A stretch of DNA of 64,000 bases from Serratia sarumanii (GTDB lineage: Bacteria; Pseudomonadota; Gammaproteobacteria; Enterobacterales; Enterobacteriaceae), in assembly GCF_029962605.1 (NCBI RefSeq), contig NZ_CP124750.1, positions 1,178,001 through 1,242,000 of the forward strand, read 5' to 3'. Below are positions 20,269 through 30,621 of this stretch, piece by piece (position 1 is the first letter of the stretch; each line of letters starts with the position of its first letter). A program made the translations under genes and the position numbers. The notes beneath the pieces are model-generated. The model was given only the letters and a program-made list of their open reading frames with translations, was not told the origin of the DNA and did not search any database.

Positions 20269-21717
20269 TTAGGCGATGAGCTGCCACAGGGTGAAGGCGG
20301 CGTCCGGCGTCCAGGCGGCGTTGGAGGTGTGCGCCTGAATACAGGTGTATTTCTTGCCTTTATAACTCACCACGTCGCCGGCTTGGTAGCTGTGGTTGTT
20401 CTGCCACTCGGGCGCGCTCGGATCGGGCGGCGTGCCGTCGTTGGCGGTTTTGACCGCCAGCGCGCTGCTCGGCAGCGAGGTATTGCCCTGGCTGTCGGTT
20501 GCGGTAACGAAGTAGCTGTACTGGGTGGCCGGAGCCAGGCCGTTGTCGGCCAACGACAGGCCGGCAGTCTGGCCGATCGGGTTGCCGTTGCGGTAAACGG
20601 TGTAACTGGCGATCGGTAAGGCACCGGTGGCGGCGGCCCAGCTCAGCTTCAGCGAGGTGGCGCCCAACTCGGAGACCGTCAGCGCCGTCGGCGCATTAGG
20701 CTTTCCCGGCGGCGGGGTGACTCCGCCCTGAATCAGCGGCGCGTAGCGGGTTTTGAACTCCCAGCTGTAGGCCACGCCGGCTTTGCTTTTGCCGTTGTCC
20801 CAGTTGATTGACCAGGTCATCAGGCCCTTGATCGACAGGTTTTTGGCGTCGAGACGCGAGAAGGCGTTATACACCGCCTGTTTGTCGATCACGTAGCCGG
20901 TGGCGGCGGCATCGTTGTTGCTCGGCAGGCCGATAACGAATTTACTGGCTGGAATTCGGATAAATCCGCGGGTGCCGGTGACCAGACTTTCCGTCAGGTA
21001 ATAGAGGAAGTCTTCTTTCATGGCGTCGTTGTTTTGGGCAATCCAGGCACCGGCACCGTTATTGGCCTCGGGAACCCAGATGCCGTCGCCACCCTGGTTA
21101 TAATATTGCGGCGCGATAAAGTCATAATAGCCATCTAACGCATTAATATAATCGCCATAGCTGCCGTTAGCCTGCAGATAAGGGAATTCCGGCGCCATGC
21201 TGATAATAAAGTTTTTCCCCTGCGCGGCGTAATGGTCTTTTACTTTTTTCAGCGCCGCAGGCAAGACGGTTTTATTATTGGCGGCGCCGATCGCCGCCTG
21301 TTCCAGATCGATATCCAGGCCGTCGAAGCCGTAGACTTCCACCAGGCGAATAATCTCGTCTTTCAGCCGGTCTTCGTCGCCGGTTTTCAGTTCGATGTGC
21401 GCGTCTGCGCCGCCGAGGGAGATCAGCACCGCGCGGCCCTGGCTGTTCAGCACGCCCACCTGGCGGCGGAACTCGGCGTCGGACAGGTTGTAAGGCTTGA
21501 AGGTCGGGATTCCCTGGCCTTTCATAAAGGCGACGGCCACCACGTTATATTCGGCGGGAATGTCTGTCAGGTTCATATTGGCGAACTGGCCTTGTTGATA
21601 ACCGTCACTGGCGCCGGCGGCCCAGTTGTGCCAGAAACCCATCAGGATTTTTTTATTGGCGATAGTCGGCATAATGGCTGCGTCATCGGCGGCATTAATA
21701 ATGTTATTTGTGCTCAT
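20269..21717 (-). CDS. chiC: Family 18 chitinase ChiC
   Basis: Endo-acting extracellular chitinase. 482 residues with three domains: a GH18 barrel (about 20-340) with the DxxDxDxE motif at residues 132-139 and catalytic Glu139; a fibronectin type III domain (about 345-430); and a CBM5/12 chitin-binding domain at the end (WQNNHSYQAGDVVSYKGKKYTC). There is no signal peptide, as known for S. marcescens ChiC, which leaves the cell by a holin/endopeptidase route. Very close to published ChiC as I remember it, with differences around residues 215-225. A GAGGCTACC ribosome site precedes the ATG. Lies between asnB and nagD, where E. coli has no chitinase. Confidence 0.95.
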   Translation of the reverse strand: MSTNNIINAADDAAIMPTIANKKILMGFWHNWAAGASDGYQQGQFANMNLTDIPAEYNVVAVAFMKGQGIPTFKPYNLSDAEFRRQVGVLNSQGRAVLISLGGADAHIELKTGDEDRLKDEIIRLVEVYGFDGLDIDLEQAAIGAANNKTVLPAALKKVKDHYAAQGKNFIISMAPEFPYLQANGSYGDYINALDGYYDFIAPQYYNQGGDGIWVPEANNGAGAWIAQNNDAMKEDFLYYLTESLVTGTRGFIRIPASKFVIGLPSNNDAAATGYVIDKQAVYNAFSRLDAKNLSIKGLMTWSINWDNGKSKAGVAYSWEFKTRYAPLIQGGVTPPPGKPNAPTALTVSELGATSLKLSWAAATGALPIASYTVYRNGNPIGQTAGLSLADNGLAPATQYSYFVTATDSQGNTSLPSSALAVKTANDGTPPDPSAPEWQNNHSYQAGDVVSYKGKKYTCIQAHTSNAAWTPDAAFTLWQLIA

Positions 21718-21905
21718 GGTAGCCTCATTAATTAGGGTAAGGGATTTTCGCCTGCCGGCAATATCAGCTATTGGCGGGGCGTAAGGTTATAATGAGGGTT
21801 TTTAGCGCGGGCAGGCTGAAACCTTTTGCGGCCATGAACGAATTAAATTCAAACTGCGGTCAGGAAGAGGGAAATAATGGCGGCCGGGCAGCCGCCATAA
21901 ATGCG

Positions 21906-22658
21906 TCAGAAAATAGTGATATCGGCAACGGAAGGGTAGACGTAGCTCGGGCGGAAAGGCATGGTTTCGATGTCGCTCAGCGTGGAGACGCCGGACAGCA
22001 CCAGCACGGTTTCCAGGCCGGCCTGGAAGCCCGCCAGAATGTCGGTGCGCAGGTTGTCGCCGACGATCACCGTCTCTTCCGAGTGCGCCTGCATTTTGTT
22101 CAATGCGGCGCGAATGATCCACGGGCTGGGCTTGCCGACGTAAAACGGCTTGCGGCCGGTGATCTTCTCGATGGGGGCGCACAGCGCGCCGCAGGCCGGC
22201 GAGAAGCCGTGGCCGTGGCTATCCGGGTTGGTGGCGATAAAGCGCGCGCCGTTACTGACGAAGTAGGCGGCCTTGTGCATCATGTCCCAGTTGTAAGAGC
22301 GGGTTTCCCCGACGATCACGAAATCCGGGTTGATGTCGGTGATGGTGAAACCGGCTTTGTACAGCTCATGGATCAGCGCGCCTTCGCCGACCACGTAGGC
22401 TTTTTTGCCTTCCTGGCGGCGCAGGAAATCGGCGGTGGCCATCGCCGAGGTATAGAACGCGCTCTCCGGCACTTCCAGCCCGGCGGCGGCGAAGCGGTTC
22501 GCCAGATCCTGCGCGGTCTGTGACGGGTAGTTGGTCAGCACCACCAGCGGCATGCCTTGTTCCTGGATGCGCGCCAGGAACAGATCGGCGCCGGGCACCG
22601 GCGTATTGTCATGCAGCAGCACGCCGTCGATATCGCATATAACGTTTTTGATTTTCAT
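21906..22658 (-). CDS. nagD: HAD-family phosphatase NagD (UmpH)
   Basis: Cytosolic nucleotide phosphatase of the HAD superfamily, best on UMP in E. coli. 250 residues from the ATG at 22658 (MKIKNVICDIDGVL). Motif I is DIDGV at residues 9-13; motif II is LTNYPSQT; motif IV is VGDNLRTDI near 202. Last gene of nagBACD. In-frame sequence upstream of the chosen ATG is not conserved. Confidence 0.95.
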   Translation of the reverse strand: MKIKNVICDIDGVLLHDNTPVPGADLFLARIQEQGMPLVVLTNYPSQTAQDLANRFAAAGLEVPESAFYTSAMATADFLRRQEGKKAYVVGEGALIHELYKAGFTITDINPDFVIVGETRSYNWDMMHKAAYFVSNGARFIATNPDSHGHGFSPACGALCAPIEKITGRKPFYVGKPSPWIIRAALNKMQAHSEETVIVGDNLRTDILAGFQAGLETVLVLSGVSTLSDIETMPFRPSYVYPSVADITIF

Positions 22659-22725
22659 TTGTCGCTGTTTCTCATGATTACGGCAGGCAAGGGGTGACGA
22701 TAACACACCTGCCAGAAGCGGCGGA

Positions 22726-23946
22726 TCAGCTTTCCAGCAATCGCTGCAAGAGCACGCCGTTGAGCATCGCGCGTTTGGCCAGGGCGAAAGCGCCGATCGC
22801 CGAGCGATGATTGAGTTCGGAGGTCACCACTGGCAGATTCTTGCGGAAGTCCTTCAGCACCTGGGTATTGATGCAGCTCTGGATCGCCGGCAGCAGCACT
22901 TTGTCCGCTTCGGTGATCTCACCGGCGATCACCACCTTCTGCGGATTGAACAGGTTGATGGCGATGGCCACCGCCTTGCCCAGATAGCGGCCGACGTGTT
23001 CGATCACTTCGCTGGCCAGCAGATCGCCGCGGTTGGCGGCCTTGCAGATGGCGTTGATGCCGCAGTCTTCCAGCGTCAGTTTGCTCGGGTAGCCCTGGCT
23101 CAGCAGCTGGCGCACGCGCTGTTCGATCGCCGCGTTGGCGGCCACCGTTTCCAGGCAGCCGAAGTTGCCGCAGTGGCAGCGTTCGCCGAGCGGATCGATC
23201 TGGATATGGCCGATCTCGCCGACGTTGCCGTTGTTGCCGAGAAAAATCTGCCCGTTGACGATGATGCCGGCGCCGGTGCCGCGGTGCAGGCGCACCAGAA
23301 TCGAGTCTTCGCAGTCGCGGGTGGCGCCGAAGTAGTGCTCCGCCAGCGCCAGGCTGCGGATGTCGTGGCCGACGAAGCTGGTGACGTTGAAGCGCTGCTG
23401 CAGGTTGTCCACCAGCGCCCAGTTGCTGACGCTGATGTGCGGCATGTAGCGCACCACGCCCAGCGCCGGATCCACCAGGCCGGGCAGGATCACCGCGATG
23501 GCGATCAGCTCGCGCAGGCGGCGCTGATTCGCTTCGATGAATTGGGCGATGGCGGCGAACAGCGCATTCTCCAGCGTTTCCTGGGTGCGTTCCGGCAGCG
23601 GATAGTGTTCTTCGCCGAGCGATTTGCCGCTCATGTCATACAGGGTGATGGTGGCGTCGTGGCGGCCGAGACGCACCGCGACGGTATGGAAATGACGGGT
23701 TTCCGACACGATGGAGATCGCGCGGCGGCCGCCGGTGGAGGCTTGCTGATCGACTTCTTTGATCAGCCCGCGCTCCAGCAGCTGGCGAGTAATTTTGGTG
23801 ACGCTGGCGGGGGCAAGCTGGCTGAGTTCGGCAATTTGAATGCGCGAGATCGGGCCCTGCTGGTCGATCAGGCGGTAAACTGCCGCGCCGTTAAGTTGTT
23901 TGACTAAGTCAACGTTCCCTATTTGTGCTTGTCCGCCGGTGCTCAT
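22726..23946 (-). CDS. nagC: GlcNAc-responsive repressor NagC
   Basis: ROK-family transcription factor that represses nag and chitin genes and is released by GlcNAc-6-P. 406 residues from the ATG at 23946. N-terminal helix-turn-helix (about 20-70: GPISRIQIAELSQLAPASVTKITR), ROK sugar-binding/kinase-like domain with GTGAGI, and the zinc motif CHCGNFGC near residue 257. Third gene of nagBACD. Its likely operators are between nagB and nagE and before chiP. Confidence 0.97.
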   Translation of the reverse strand: MSTGGQAQIGNVDLVKQLNGAAVYRLIDQQGPISRIQIAELSQLAPASVTKITRQLLERGLIKEVDQQASTGGRRAISIVSETRHFHTVAVRLGRHDATITLYDMSGKSLGEEHYPLPERTQETLENALFAAIAQFIEANQRRLRELIAIAVILPGLVDPALGVVRYMPHISVSNWALVDNLQQRFNVTSFVGHDIRSLALAEHYFGATRDCEDSILVRLHRGTGAGIIVNGQIFLGNNGNVGEIGHIQIDPLGERCHCGNFGCLETVAANAAIEQRVRQLLSQGYPSKLTLEDCGINAICKAANRGDLLASEVIEHVGRYLGKAVAIAINLFNPQKVVIAGEITEADKVLLPAIQSCINTQVLKDFRKNLPVVTSELNHRSAIGAFALAKRAMLNGVLLQRLLES

Positions 23947-23973
23947 CAATAATGTTACTCGCTGTTCATTGAA

Positions 23974-25113
23974 TTAAACCTCGTTACCGTTAACGAGCGT
24001 TTTGGTGATTTTAAAATCACGGGTGAAGGCGGTCAGGTTAGCCACCTTGCCGGCTTCGATGGTGCCCAGACGGTGCTCGACGCCGATGGCGCGCGCCGGG
24101 TACAGCGTCGCCATGCGCAGCGCTTCGTCCAGCGCGATGCCGATATGTTCGACGCTGTTTTGCACCGCTTCGATCATGGTCAGCGCGGAACCGCTCAGGG
24201 TGCCGTTCTCATCCACGCACAGCCCATCCCGATAGTATATTGTTTTACCGGCGAAAATAAATTGGTCAATATCTGCACCTGCCGGTGCGGTCGCGTCGGT
24301 GACCAATACCAATTTATCACCTTTCAGGCGTTTGGCGTTACGGATACTCGCCCAGGCCACGTGATGGCCGTCGGCGATGATGCCGGTATAGACCTCCGGC
24401 GTGTCGAAGATCGCCCCCATCAGCCCCGGTTCGCGGCCGGTGATATACGGCATGGCGTTGTACAGGTGGGTGGCAAAGCTGATGCCGGCGGCGAAGCCGG
24501 TGCGCGCCTGATCGTAGGTGGCGTTCGAGTGGCCGGCGGAGACCACGATGCCGGCCTCGGTCAGCTGCTTGATAACGTGTGGCTCAACCATCTCCGGCGC
24601 CAGCGTCACCTTGGTGATCACGTCGGCGTTGGCGCACAGGTAATCGATCATGTCCTGCGTTGGCTTGCGAATGAACGCCGGGTTATGGGTGCCTTTTTTC
24701 ACCGGGCTGAGGTACGGCCCTTCCAGGTGCAGGCCCAGCGCCTGGTTTTGGTGCTTTTTCAGATAGGCGCGCATCACCTCGACGCTGTGCTTCATGAATT
24801 CGTCGCTGCTGGTGATCAGCGTCGGCAGATAGCTGGTGCAGCCGGATTTCTCGTTGGCGTGCTGCATGATCTCCAGCGTTTCTTCCGAAATCGCTTCCAG
24901 CGAATCGTTGAACTGTACGCCGCCGCAGCCGTTCAGCTGCACGTCGATAAGCCCGGGGGCCAGGATGGCGCCACCCAGGTCGCGCGTTTCGATGCCGGCG
25001 GGCAATTCAGCCGCCGGGCAGACTCTCTCGATCAGCCCATCAGCGATAATGACTGCATGGTCATCAAGTACGTCGTGGCCGGTATAGATTCGGCCGTGGG
25101 TTAAAGCGAACAT
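23974..25113 (-). CDS. nagA: N-acetylglucosamine-6-phosphate deacetylase
   Basis: Converts GlcNAc-6-P to GlcN-6-P. 379 residues from the ATG at 25113 (MFALTHG). Amidohydrolase fold with metal/active-site segments LHLEGPYL near 127, [10 protein letters not shown] near 194 and VTDATAPAG with the catalytic Asp near 273. Second gene of nagBACD, 18 bp after nagB. A GCAGGGGG ribosome site supports the start. Confidence 0.97.
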   Translation of the reverse strand: MFALTHGRIYTGHDVLDDHAVIIADGLIERVCPAAELPAGIETRDLGGAILAPGLIDVQLNGCGGVQFNDSLEAISEETLEIMQHANEKSGCTSYLPTLITSSDEFMKHSVEVMRAYLKKHQNQALGLHLEGPYLSPVKKGTHNPAFIRKPTQDMIDYLCANADVITKVTLAPEMVEPHVIKQLTEAGIVVSAGHSNATYDQARTGFAAGISFATHLYNAMPYITGREPGLMGAIFDTPEVYTGIIADGHHVAWASIRNAKRLKGDKLVLVTDATAPAGADIDQFIFAGKTIYYRDGLCVDENGTLSGSALTMIEAVQNSVEHIGIALDEALRMATLYPARAIGVEHRLGTIEAGKVANLTAFTRDFKITKTLVNGNEV

Positions 25114-25131
25114 CGTAGCCCCCTGCAAAGA

Positions 25132-25932
25132 TTAAAGACTTTTCACGCTTTCCGCTTCTAACTCGCGGAAATATTTAACGGTTTTGACTTTCAGCTCCAT
25201 GGTGGCCGGTTCGTCGCACACCACCACCGCTTTGGCGTGCAGCTGCAGGCAACTGATGGTCCACATGTGGTTGATGTTGCCTTCCACCGCGGCTTCCAGC
25301 GCCTGCGCCTTGGCGTGGCCGGTCACCAGGATCATTACTTCTTCCGCGTCCAGCAGCGTACCCACGCCGACGGTCAGCGCATATTTCGGCACCAGGCTGA
25401 CGTCGCCGCCGAAGAAGCGCGAGTTGGCGATGCGGGTGTCTTCGGTCAGCGTTTTGATGCGGGTGCGCGAAGCCAGGGACGAAGCCGGCTCGTTGAACGC
25501 GATATGGCCGTCGATGCCCACGCCGCCCATGAACAGGTTAATTTTGCCGTAAGACTTGATCTTCTCTTCGTACTGGCGGCACTCGGCGTCGACATCCGCG
25601 GCGTTGCCGTTCAGCAGGTTGATATTTTCACGAGGGATATCAACGTGATCAAAGAAGTTGCGGTACATGAAGGTGTGGTAGCTTTCCGGGTGTTCCTGCG
25701 GCAGGCCAACGTACTCGTCCATGTTGAAAGTCACAACATGCTTAAAGCTTACTTCACCTGCTTTGTGCATCGCAATCAGATGTTTGTAGGCTTCCAGCGG
25801 CGTGCCGCCGGTAGGCAGGCCGAGTACAAACGGGCGCTCTGCGGTTGGCTTGAATGCGTTGATGCGTTGAACGATATGACGCGCGGCCCATTTGCCGACT
25901 TGTGCGGTATCTTTCAGTGGGATAAGTCTCAT
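25132..25932 (-). CDS. nagB: Glucosamine-6-phosphate deaminase
   Basis: Turns GlcN-6-P into fructose-6-P and ammonia; allosterically activated by GlcNAc-6-P in enterobacteria. 266 residues, the usual length. Active-site features: FNMDEYVGL near 70 and [13 protein letters not shown] near 137-149. First gene of nagBACD, divergent from nagE across a shared control region. Confidence 0.98.
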   Translation of the reverse strand: MRLIPLKDTAQVGKWAARHIVQRINAFKPTAERPFVLGLPTGGTPLEAYKHLIAMHKAGEVSFKHVVTFNMDEYVGLPQEHPESYHTFMYRNFFDHVDIPRENINLLNGNAADVDAECRQYEEKIKSYGKINLFMGGVGIDGHIAFNEPASSLASRTRIKTLTEDTRIANSRFFGGDVSLVPKYALTVGVGTLLDAEEVMILVTGHAKAQALEAAVEGNINHMWTISCLQLHAKAVVVCDEPATMELKVKTVKYFRELEAESVKSL

Positions 25933-26037
25933 CTAACACCTCTTGGGATAAGTAAACTAAAGCTATACTGTACGGGCCTGCGGGAGTCCTAAGCGTAACC
26001 CAGCTTTATGATTCTCGCGTGAATCGTCCGTCCGGTT

Positions 26038-26059
26038 GATTTTTTGAATGATAAAATAA
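26038..26059. promoter_or_regulatory. NagC operator, nagB side
   Basis: GATTTTTTGAATGATAAAATAA fits the A/T-rich NagC pattern of a TTTT half and an AAAATAA half around a short core. It lies about 110 bp upstream of nagB. Confidence 0.6.
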
Positions 26060-26105
26060 GTTTTGTGTGATGGCCAGCAATCCGGGAGGGAAAGACTACT
26101 TTTTG

Positions 26106-26120
26106 GTGATATTTATCACA
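26106..26120. promoter_or_regulatory. CRP site in the nagB-nagE control region
   Basis: GTGATATTTATCACA is a near-perfect CRP palindrome (GTGA-N6-TCAC). It lies between the two NagC operators, as in E. coli nagE-nagB. Confidence 0.85.
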
Positions 26121-26132
26121 AAAAGGGAGGTT

Positions 26133-26153
26133 TTAATTTGCGATACAAAATAA
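26133..26153. promoter_or_regulatory. NagC operator, nagE side
   Basis: TTAATTT-GCGATAC-AAAATAA fits the NagC consensus. Its centre is about 94 bp from the nagB-side operator, close to nine helical turns, the loop size described for E. coli. Confidence 0.7.
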
Positions 26154-26266
26154 ATTTTTTACACTCGGCATGAGTGATACGTGCCATGCGTTGTTTCTAA
26201 AAAGGTAGTGAGAGCTCCAAATAAACTACTAATAGGGTCCGTCCGCGGACAACATAGGGGGAAAAG

Positions 26267-28303
26267 GTGAACATTCTTAGTTATTTGCAAAAGGTGGGAC
26301 GGGCGCTGATGGTGCCGGTCGCCACGCTGCCCGCCGCCGCCATCTTGATGGGCGTCGGGTACTGGATTGACCCTGTTGGTTGGGGCGGCGACAACGCGCT
26401 CGCCGCTTTCTTCATTAAATCCGGCTCCGCTATCATCGACAACATGTCGGTGTTGTTCGCTATCGGCGTGGCCTACGGCATGTCCAAAGACAAGGACGGC
26501 GCCGCTGCGTTGACCGGCTTCGTCGGCTTCCTGGTGCTGACCACCCTCTGTTCACCGGCCGCCGTGTCGATGATTCAGAAGATCCCGCTCGATCAGGTGC
26601 CTGCCGCGTTCGGCAAGATCCAGAACCAGTTCGTCGGTATTCTGGTGGGTATCATCTCCGCCGAAGTGTACAACCGCTTCAGCGGCGTCGAGCTGCCTAA
26701 GGCGCTGTCGTTCTTCAGCGGCCGCCGCCTGGTGCCGATCCTCATTTCCTTCCTGATGATCCTGGTCGCTTTCATTCTGATGTACATCTGGCCGGTGATC
26801 TTCAACGGTCTGGTGAACTTCGGTGAACACATTCAGAAAATGGGTTCGGTCGGCGCCGGCATTTACGCCTTCTTCAACCGTCTGCTGATCCCGGTCGGCC
26901 TGCACCACGCGCTGAACTCGGTGTTCTGGTTCGACGTGGCCGGCATCAACGATATTCCTAACTTCCTCGGCGGCCAGCAGTCAATCGAAGCCGGTAAAGC
27001 GGTTGTTGGCATCACCGGCCGTTATCAGGCGGGCTTCTTCCCGATCATGATGTTCGGTCTGCCGGGGGCAGCGCTGGCCATCTATCACTGCGCGCGTCCT
27101 GAAAACAAAGCCAAAGTGGCGGGCATCATGCTGGCGGCCGCGTTCGCCGCCTTCTTTACCGGCATCACCGAACCGCTGGAGTTCTCCTTCATGTTCGTGG
27201 CACCGGTGCTGTACGTGATCCACGCCGTGCTGACCGGTATCTCGGTGTTCATCGCCGCCAGCATGCACTGGATCGCCGGTTTCGGCTTCAGCGCCGGGCT
27301 GGTGGATATGGTGCTGTCGTCCCGCAACCCGCTGGCGACCCACTGGTACATGCTGATCCCGCAAGGCCTGGTGTTCTTCGTCATCTACTACGTGGTGTTC
27401 CGCTTCACCATCAAGAAATTCAACCTGATGACCCCGGGCCGCGAACTGGCGGTTGCCGGTGACGAAACCGACGGTTATGACGTCAACGTCGACAGCAACG
27501 CCGGTAAAGACGAAAACGAAACCACCACGCTGGCCCGTCGCTACGTCGGCGCGATCGGCGGTTCCGACAACCTGACCGGCATCGATGCCTGCATCACCCG
27601 CCTGCGTCTGAATGTGAAAGACTCCGCGCTGGTGAACGACGCCTTGGCGAAACGCCTCGGCGCATCCGGCGTTATCCGCCTGAACAAGCAGAGCGTGCAA
27701 GTGATCGTCGGCACCCGTGCTGAACTTATCGCCAGCGCAATGCGCAACGTGATTGCAGCCGGCCCGGTAGCGGCTGCGGCGGCCCCGGCGGCGGCCCCTG
27801 CCGCGGAAGCCAAACCGCAGGCGGTGCCGAACGCGCCGAAAGCCGCGTTTGAAACGCTGGTGGCGCCGGTGACCGGTGAAGTCGTGGCGCTCGATCAGGT
27901 GCCGGACGAAGCTTTCGCCAGCAAGGCGGTAGGCGACGGCCTGGCGATTCGCCCGACCGACAACATCGTCGTGGCGCCGGCGGACGGCACCGTGGTGAAA
28001 ATCTTCAATACCAACCACGCGTTCTGCCTGGAAACCGACAAGGGCGCCGAGATCGTGGTGCACATGGGGATCGACACCGTCGCGCTGGAAGGCCAGGGCT
28101 TCAAACGCCTGGTGGAAGAGGGCGCGGAAGTGAAAGCCGGTCAACCGATCCTGGAACTGGATCTGGATTATCTCAACGCCAACGCGCGTTCGATGATAAG
28201 CCCGGTGGTGGTCAGCAACGCTGACGACTACGCCGGCCTGGCGGCGCTGGCCAGCGGCTCGGTGGTCGCCGGTCAGACCAAGCTGTACGAGATCCAAAAG
28301 TAA
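26267..28303 (+). CDS. nagE: PTS N-acetylglucosamine transporter NagE (EIICBA)
   Basis: Inner-membrane phosphotransferase that imports GlcNAc as GlcNAc-6-P. 678 residues. Domains: EIIC (about 1-380, multiple hydrophobic segments, GITEPLEFSF loop), EIIB (about 420-495, phospho-Cys in DACITRLRL) and EIIA (about 540-678, phospho-His in VVHMGIDTV). It is longer than E. coli NagE (648), mainly from an Ala/Pro-rich linker between EIIB and EIIA near residues 500-530. GTG start after a GGGGGAAAAG ribosome site. Divergent from nagBACD with shared NagC/CRP control. Confidence 0.96.
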   Translation: MNILSYLQKVGRALMVPVATLPAAAILMGVGYWIDPVGWGGDNALAAFFIKSGSAIIDNMSVLFAIGVAYGMSKDKDGAAALTGFVGFLVLTTLCSPAAVSMIQKIPLDQVPAAFGKIQNQFVGILVGIISAEVYNRFSGVELPKALSFFSGRRLVPILISFLMILVAFILMYIWPVIFNGLVNFGEHIQKMGSVGAGIYAFFNRLLIPVGLHHALNSVFWFDVAGINDIPNFLGGQQSIEAGKAVVGITGRYQAGFFPIMMFGLPGAALAIYHCARPENKAKVAGIMLAAAFAAFFTGITEPLEFSFMFVAPVLYVIHAVLTGISVFIAASMHWIAGFGFSAGLVDMVLSSRNPLATHWYMLIPQGLVFFVIYYVVFRFTIKKFNLMTPGRELAVAGDETDGYDVNVDSNAGKDENETTTLARRYVGAIGGSDNLTGIDACITRLRLNVKDSALVNDALAKRLGASGVIRLNKQSVQVIVGTRAELIASAMRNVIAAGPVAAAAAPAAAPAAEAKPQAVPNAPKAAFETLVAPVTGEVVALDQVPDEAFASKAVGDGLAIRPTDNIVVAPADGTVVKIFNTNHAFCLETDKGAEIVVHMGIDTVALEGQGFKRLVEEGAEVKAGQPILELDLDYLNANARSMISPVVVSNADDYAGLAALASGSVVAGQTKLYEIQK

Positions 28304-28368
28304 GGCCGTTTTTACCTGAGTAGTACCGGGAGCCGGCCACGCATCATGGCGGAGTTTGCCCCGATTTG

Positions 28369-28401
28369 GCGGGAAGAGAGCGATCTCTTCCCGCTTTTTT
28401 T
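28369..28401 (+). terminator. nagE terminator
   Basis: 11-bp stem GCGGGAAGAGA/TCTCTTCCCGC with a 4-nt loop, followed by seven Ts. Strong Rho-independent terminator before glnS. Confidence 0.9.
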
Positions 28402-28543
28402 ATCCCGTTTCGCCCCACGGCGGTGCGCTGCGCGCCGAGGGGGCAACGCGCCGCATTTTTCGTGCAACAAACGGTTGTTTCCAGACGTGGCTTGTTGGAT
28501 CATAGGCGGTTATGTGTAGCGCTTTGCATTGAGGAACAGTGAA

Positions 28544-30208
28544 ATGAGTGAGGCTGAAGCCCGCCCAACCAATTTTATCCGTCAGATCGTCGATGAAGAT
28601 CTGGCGTCGGGGAAACACACGTCGGTACATACCCGCTTCCCGCCGGAGCCTAACGGCTATCTGCATATCGGCCACGCCAAGTCCATCTGCCTGAACTTCG
28701 GCATCGCCAAGGACTATCAGGGCCAGTGCAACCTGCGTTTCGATGACACCAACCCGGTGAAAGAAGACATCGAGTTCGTGGAGTCAATCAAGCACGACGT
28801 GGAGTGGCTGGGCTTTGAGTGGAGCGGCAACGTTCGTTACTCCTCAGACTATTTCGATCAGCTGCACCAGTATGCGGTCGAGCTGATCACCAAGGGGCTG
28901 GCCTACGTCGATGAGCTGTCGCCGGAGCAGATCCGTGAATATCGCGGCACCCTGACCGCGCCGGGCAAAGACAGCCCGTACCGCGATCGCAGCGTGGAAG
29001 AGAACCTGGCGCTGTTCGAGAAGATGCGCAACGGCGAGTTCGCCGAAGGCGCCGCCTGCCTGCGCGCCAAGATCGATATGGCTTCGCCGTTTATCGTGAT
29101 GCGCGATCCGGTGCTGTACCGCATCAAGTTCGCCGAACACCACCAGACCGGCAATAAATGGTGCATCTACCCGATGTACGATTTCACCCACTGCATTTCC
29201 GATGCGCTGGAAGGGATCACCCATTCGCTGTGTACCCTGGAATTCCAGGATAACCGCCGTCTGTATGACTGGGTGTTGGATAACATCACCATTCCTTGCC
29301 ACCCGCGTCAGTACGAGTTTTCGCGTCTCAACCTCGAATACGCCATCATGTCGAAGCGCAAGCTGAACCAGTTGGTGACCGAGAAGATCGTCGAAGGCTG
29401 GGACGACCCGCGGATGCCAACCGTCTCCGGTCTGCGCCGCCGCGGTTATACCGCCGCCTCGATTCGCGAGTTCTGCCTGCGCATCGGCGTGACCAAGCAA
29501 GACAACAACGTCGAGATGGTGGCGCTGGAATCCTGCATCCGCGACGATCTGAACGAGAACGCCCCGCGCGCCATGGCGGTGCTGGATCCGGTGAAAATCG
29601 TCATCGAGAACATGGGCGATGCGGTGGAAATGGTCACCATGCCTAACCATCCGAACAAGCCGGAAATGGGCAGCCGCGATGTGCCGTTCAGCCGCGAGAT
29701 CTATATCGATCGCGCCGACTTCCGCGAAGAAGCCAACAAGCAGTACAAGCGCTTGGTGCTGGGCAAAGAAGTGCGTCTGCGCAATGCGTACGTGATCAAG
29801 GCCGAGCGCGTCGAGAAGGACGAAGCGGGCGAGATCGTCACCATCTTCTGCAGCTACGATGCGGAAACGTTGAGCAAAGATCCTGCCGACGGCCGCAAGG
29901 TGAAGGGCGTGATCCATTGGGTGTCCGCGGCGCACGCGCTGCCGGCGGAAATTCGCCTGTACGATCGCCTGTTCAGCGTGCCTAACCCGGGCGCGGCGGA
30001 AGATTTCCTCTCCACCATCAACCCGGAATCGCTGGTGATCAAGCACGGCTTCGTCGAGCCGAGCCTGGCGGCCGCACAGCCGGAGAAAGCCTATCAGTTC
30101 GAGCGTGAAGGTTACTTCTGCGCCGACAGTCGCTATTCGTCGGCCGAGCATCTGGTGTTTAACCGCACCGTCGGCCTGCGCGACACCTGGGCGAAAATCG
30201 AGGGCTAA
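28544..30208 (+). CDS. glnS: Glutaminyl-tRNA synthetase
   Basis: Class Ib synthetase charging tRNA-Gln; three of its substrate tRNA genes lie 10 kb to the left. 554 residues, the E. coli length. HIGH motif [12 protein letters not shown] near residue 35-45 and KMSKS-type motif MSKRKL near 270. The start at 28544 (MSEAEARP) is supported by GAGGAA 7 bp upstream; an earlier in-frame ATG would add 5 residues. Confidence 0.98.
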   Translation: MSEAEARPTNFIRQIVDEDLASGKHTSVHTRFPPEPNGYLHIGHAKSICLNFGIAKDYQGQCNLRFDDTNPVKEDIEFVESIKHDVEWLGFEWSGNVRYSSDYFDQLHQYAVELITKGLAYVDELSPEQIREYRGTLTAPGKDSPYRDRSVEENLALFEKMRNGEFAEGAACLRAKIDMASPFIVMRDPVLYRIKFAEHHQTGNKWCIYPMYDFTHCISDALEGITHSLCTLEFQDNRRLYDWVLDNITIPCHPRQYEFSRLNLEYAIMSKRKLNQLVTEKIVEGWDDPRMPTVSGLRRRGYTAASIREFCLRIGVTKQDNNVEMVALESCIRDDLNENAPRAMAVLDPVKIVIENMGDAVEMVTMPNHPNKPEMGSRDVPFSREIYIDRADFREEANKQYKRLVLGKEVRLRNAYVIKAERVEKDEAGEIVTIFCSYDAETLSKDPADGRKVKGVIHWVSAAHALPAEIRLYDRLFSVPNPGAAEDFLSTINPESLVIKHGFVEPSLAAAQPEKAYQFEREGYFCADSRYSSAEHLVFNRTVGLRDTWAKIEG

Positions 30209-30236
30209 TCTTATTCGCCTCGAAAATTAATGAATC

Positions 30237-30263
30237 AGCGCGGCTTAGGCCGCGCTTTTTTTT
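30237..30263 (+). terminator. glnS terminator
   Basis: 8-bp stem AGCGCGGC/GCCGCGCT with a TTAG loop, followed by eight Ts, 28 bp after the glnS stop. Confidence 0.92.
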
Positions 30264-30388
30264 GCCTGTAATTTCACCTGCGGTCTATTTCTCTCTGATT
30301 TTAACCGGAGCGCGTTTAATTAATCACGGCGCATTAACCCATAAGCTTTCTGATATTGGCCTTGTTAGTCTTAATATTTACTTATATA

Positions 30389-30413
30389 TTCGTGATGCGA
30401 ATTAATTTCATTT
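30389..30413. promoter_or_regulatory. Possible distal NagC box upstream of chiP
   Basis: ATTCG-TGATG-CGAAT inverted repeat within an A/T-rich context, similar in layout to NagC operators. Weaker than the proximal box. Confidence 0.35.
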
Positions 30414-30590
30414 AGAGAGCGCTTTCAATTTTTATCGCCTGACTGACGGATTTAGTCGGGCTGAAACCATTAATCGTCTCTGGTTGACCTGGTATCTCAA
30501 TTTATTCTGATTTAATTGAATTTTTTATTCGACACCTTCCATGATCACCGGCGTAACAAAATCTCACTGATATGTGCTCCTTGTCATACT

Positions 30591-30621
30591 TTGACAAATC
30601 TCCCGCATTTTTCATTTGATA
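30591..30621 (+). promoter_or_regulatory. Candidate chiP promoter
   Basis: Perfect TTGACA at 30591-30596 and TTGATA at 30616-30621 with a long 19-bp spacer. The -10 overlaps the proximal NagC-like box, consistent with repression. Confidence 0.4.
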
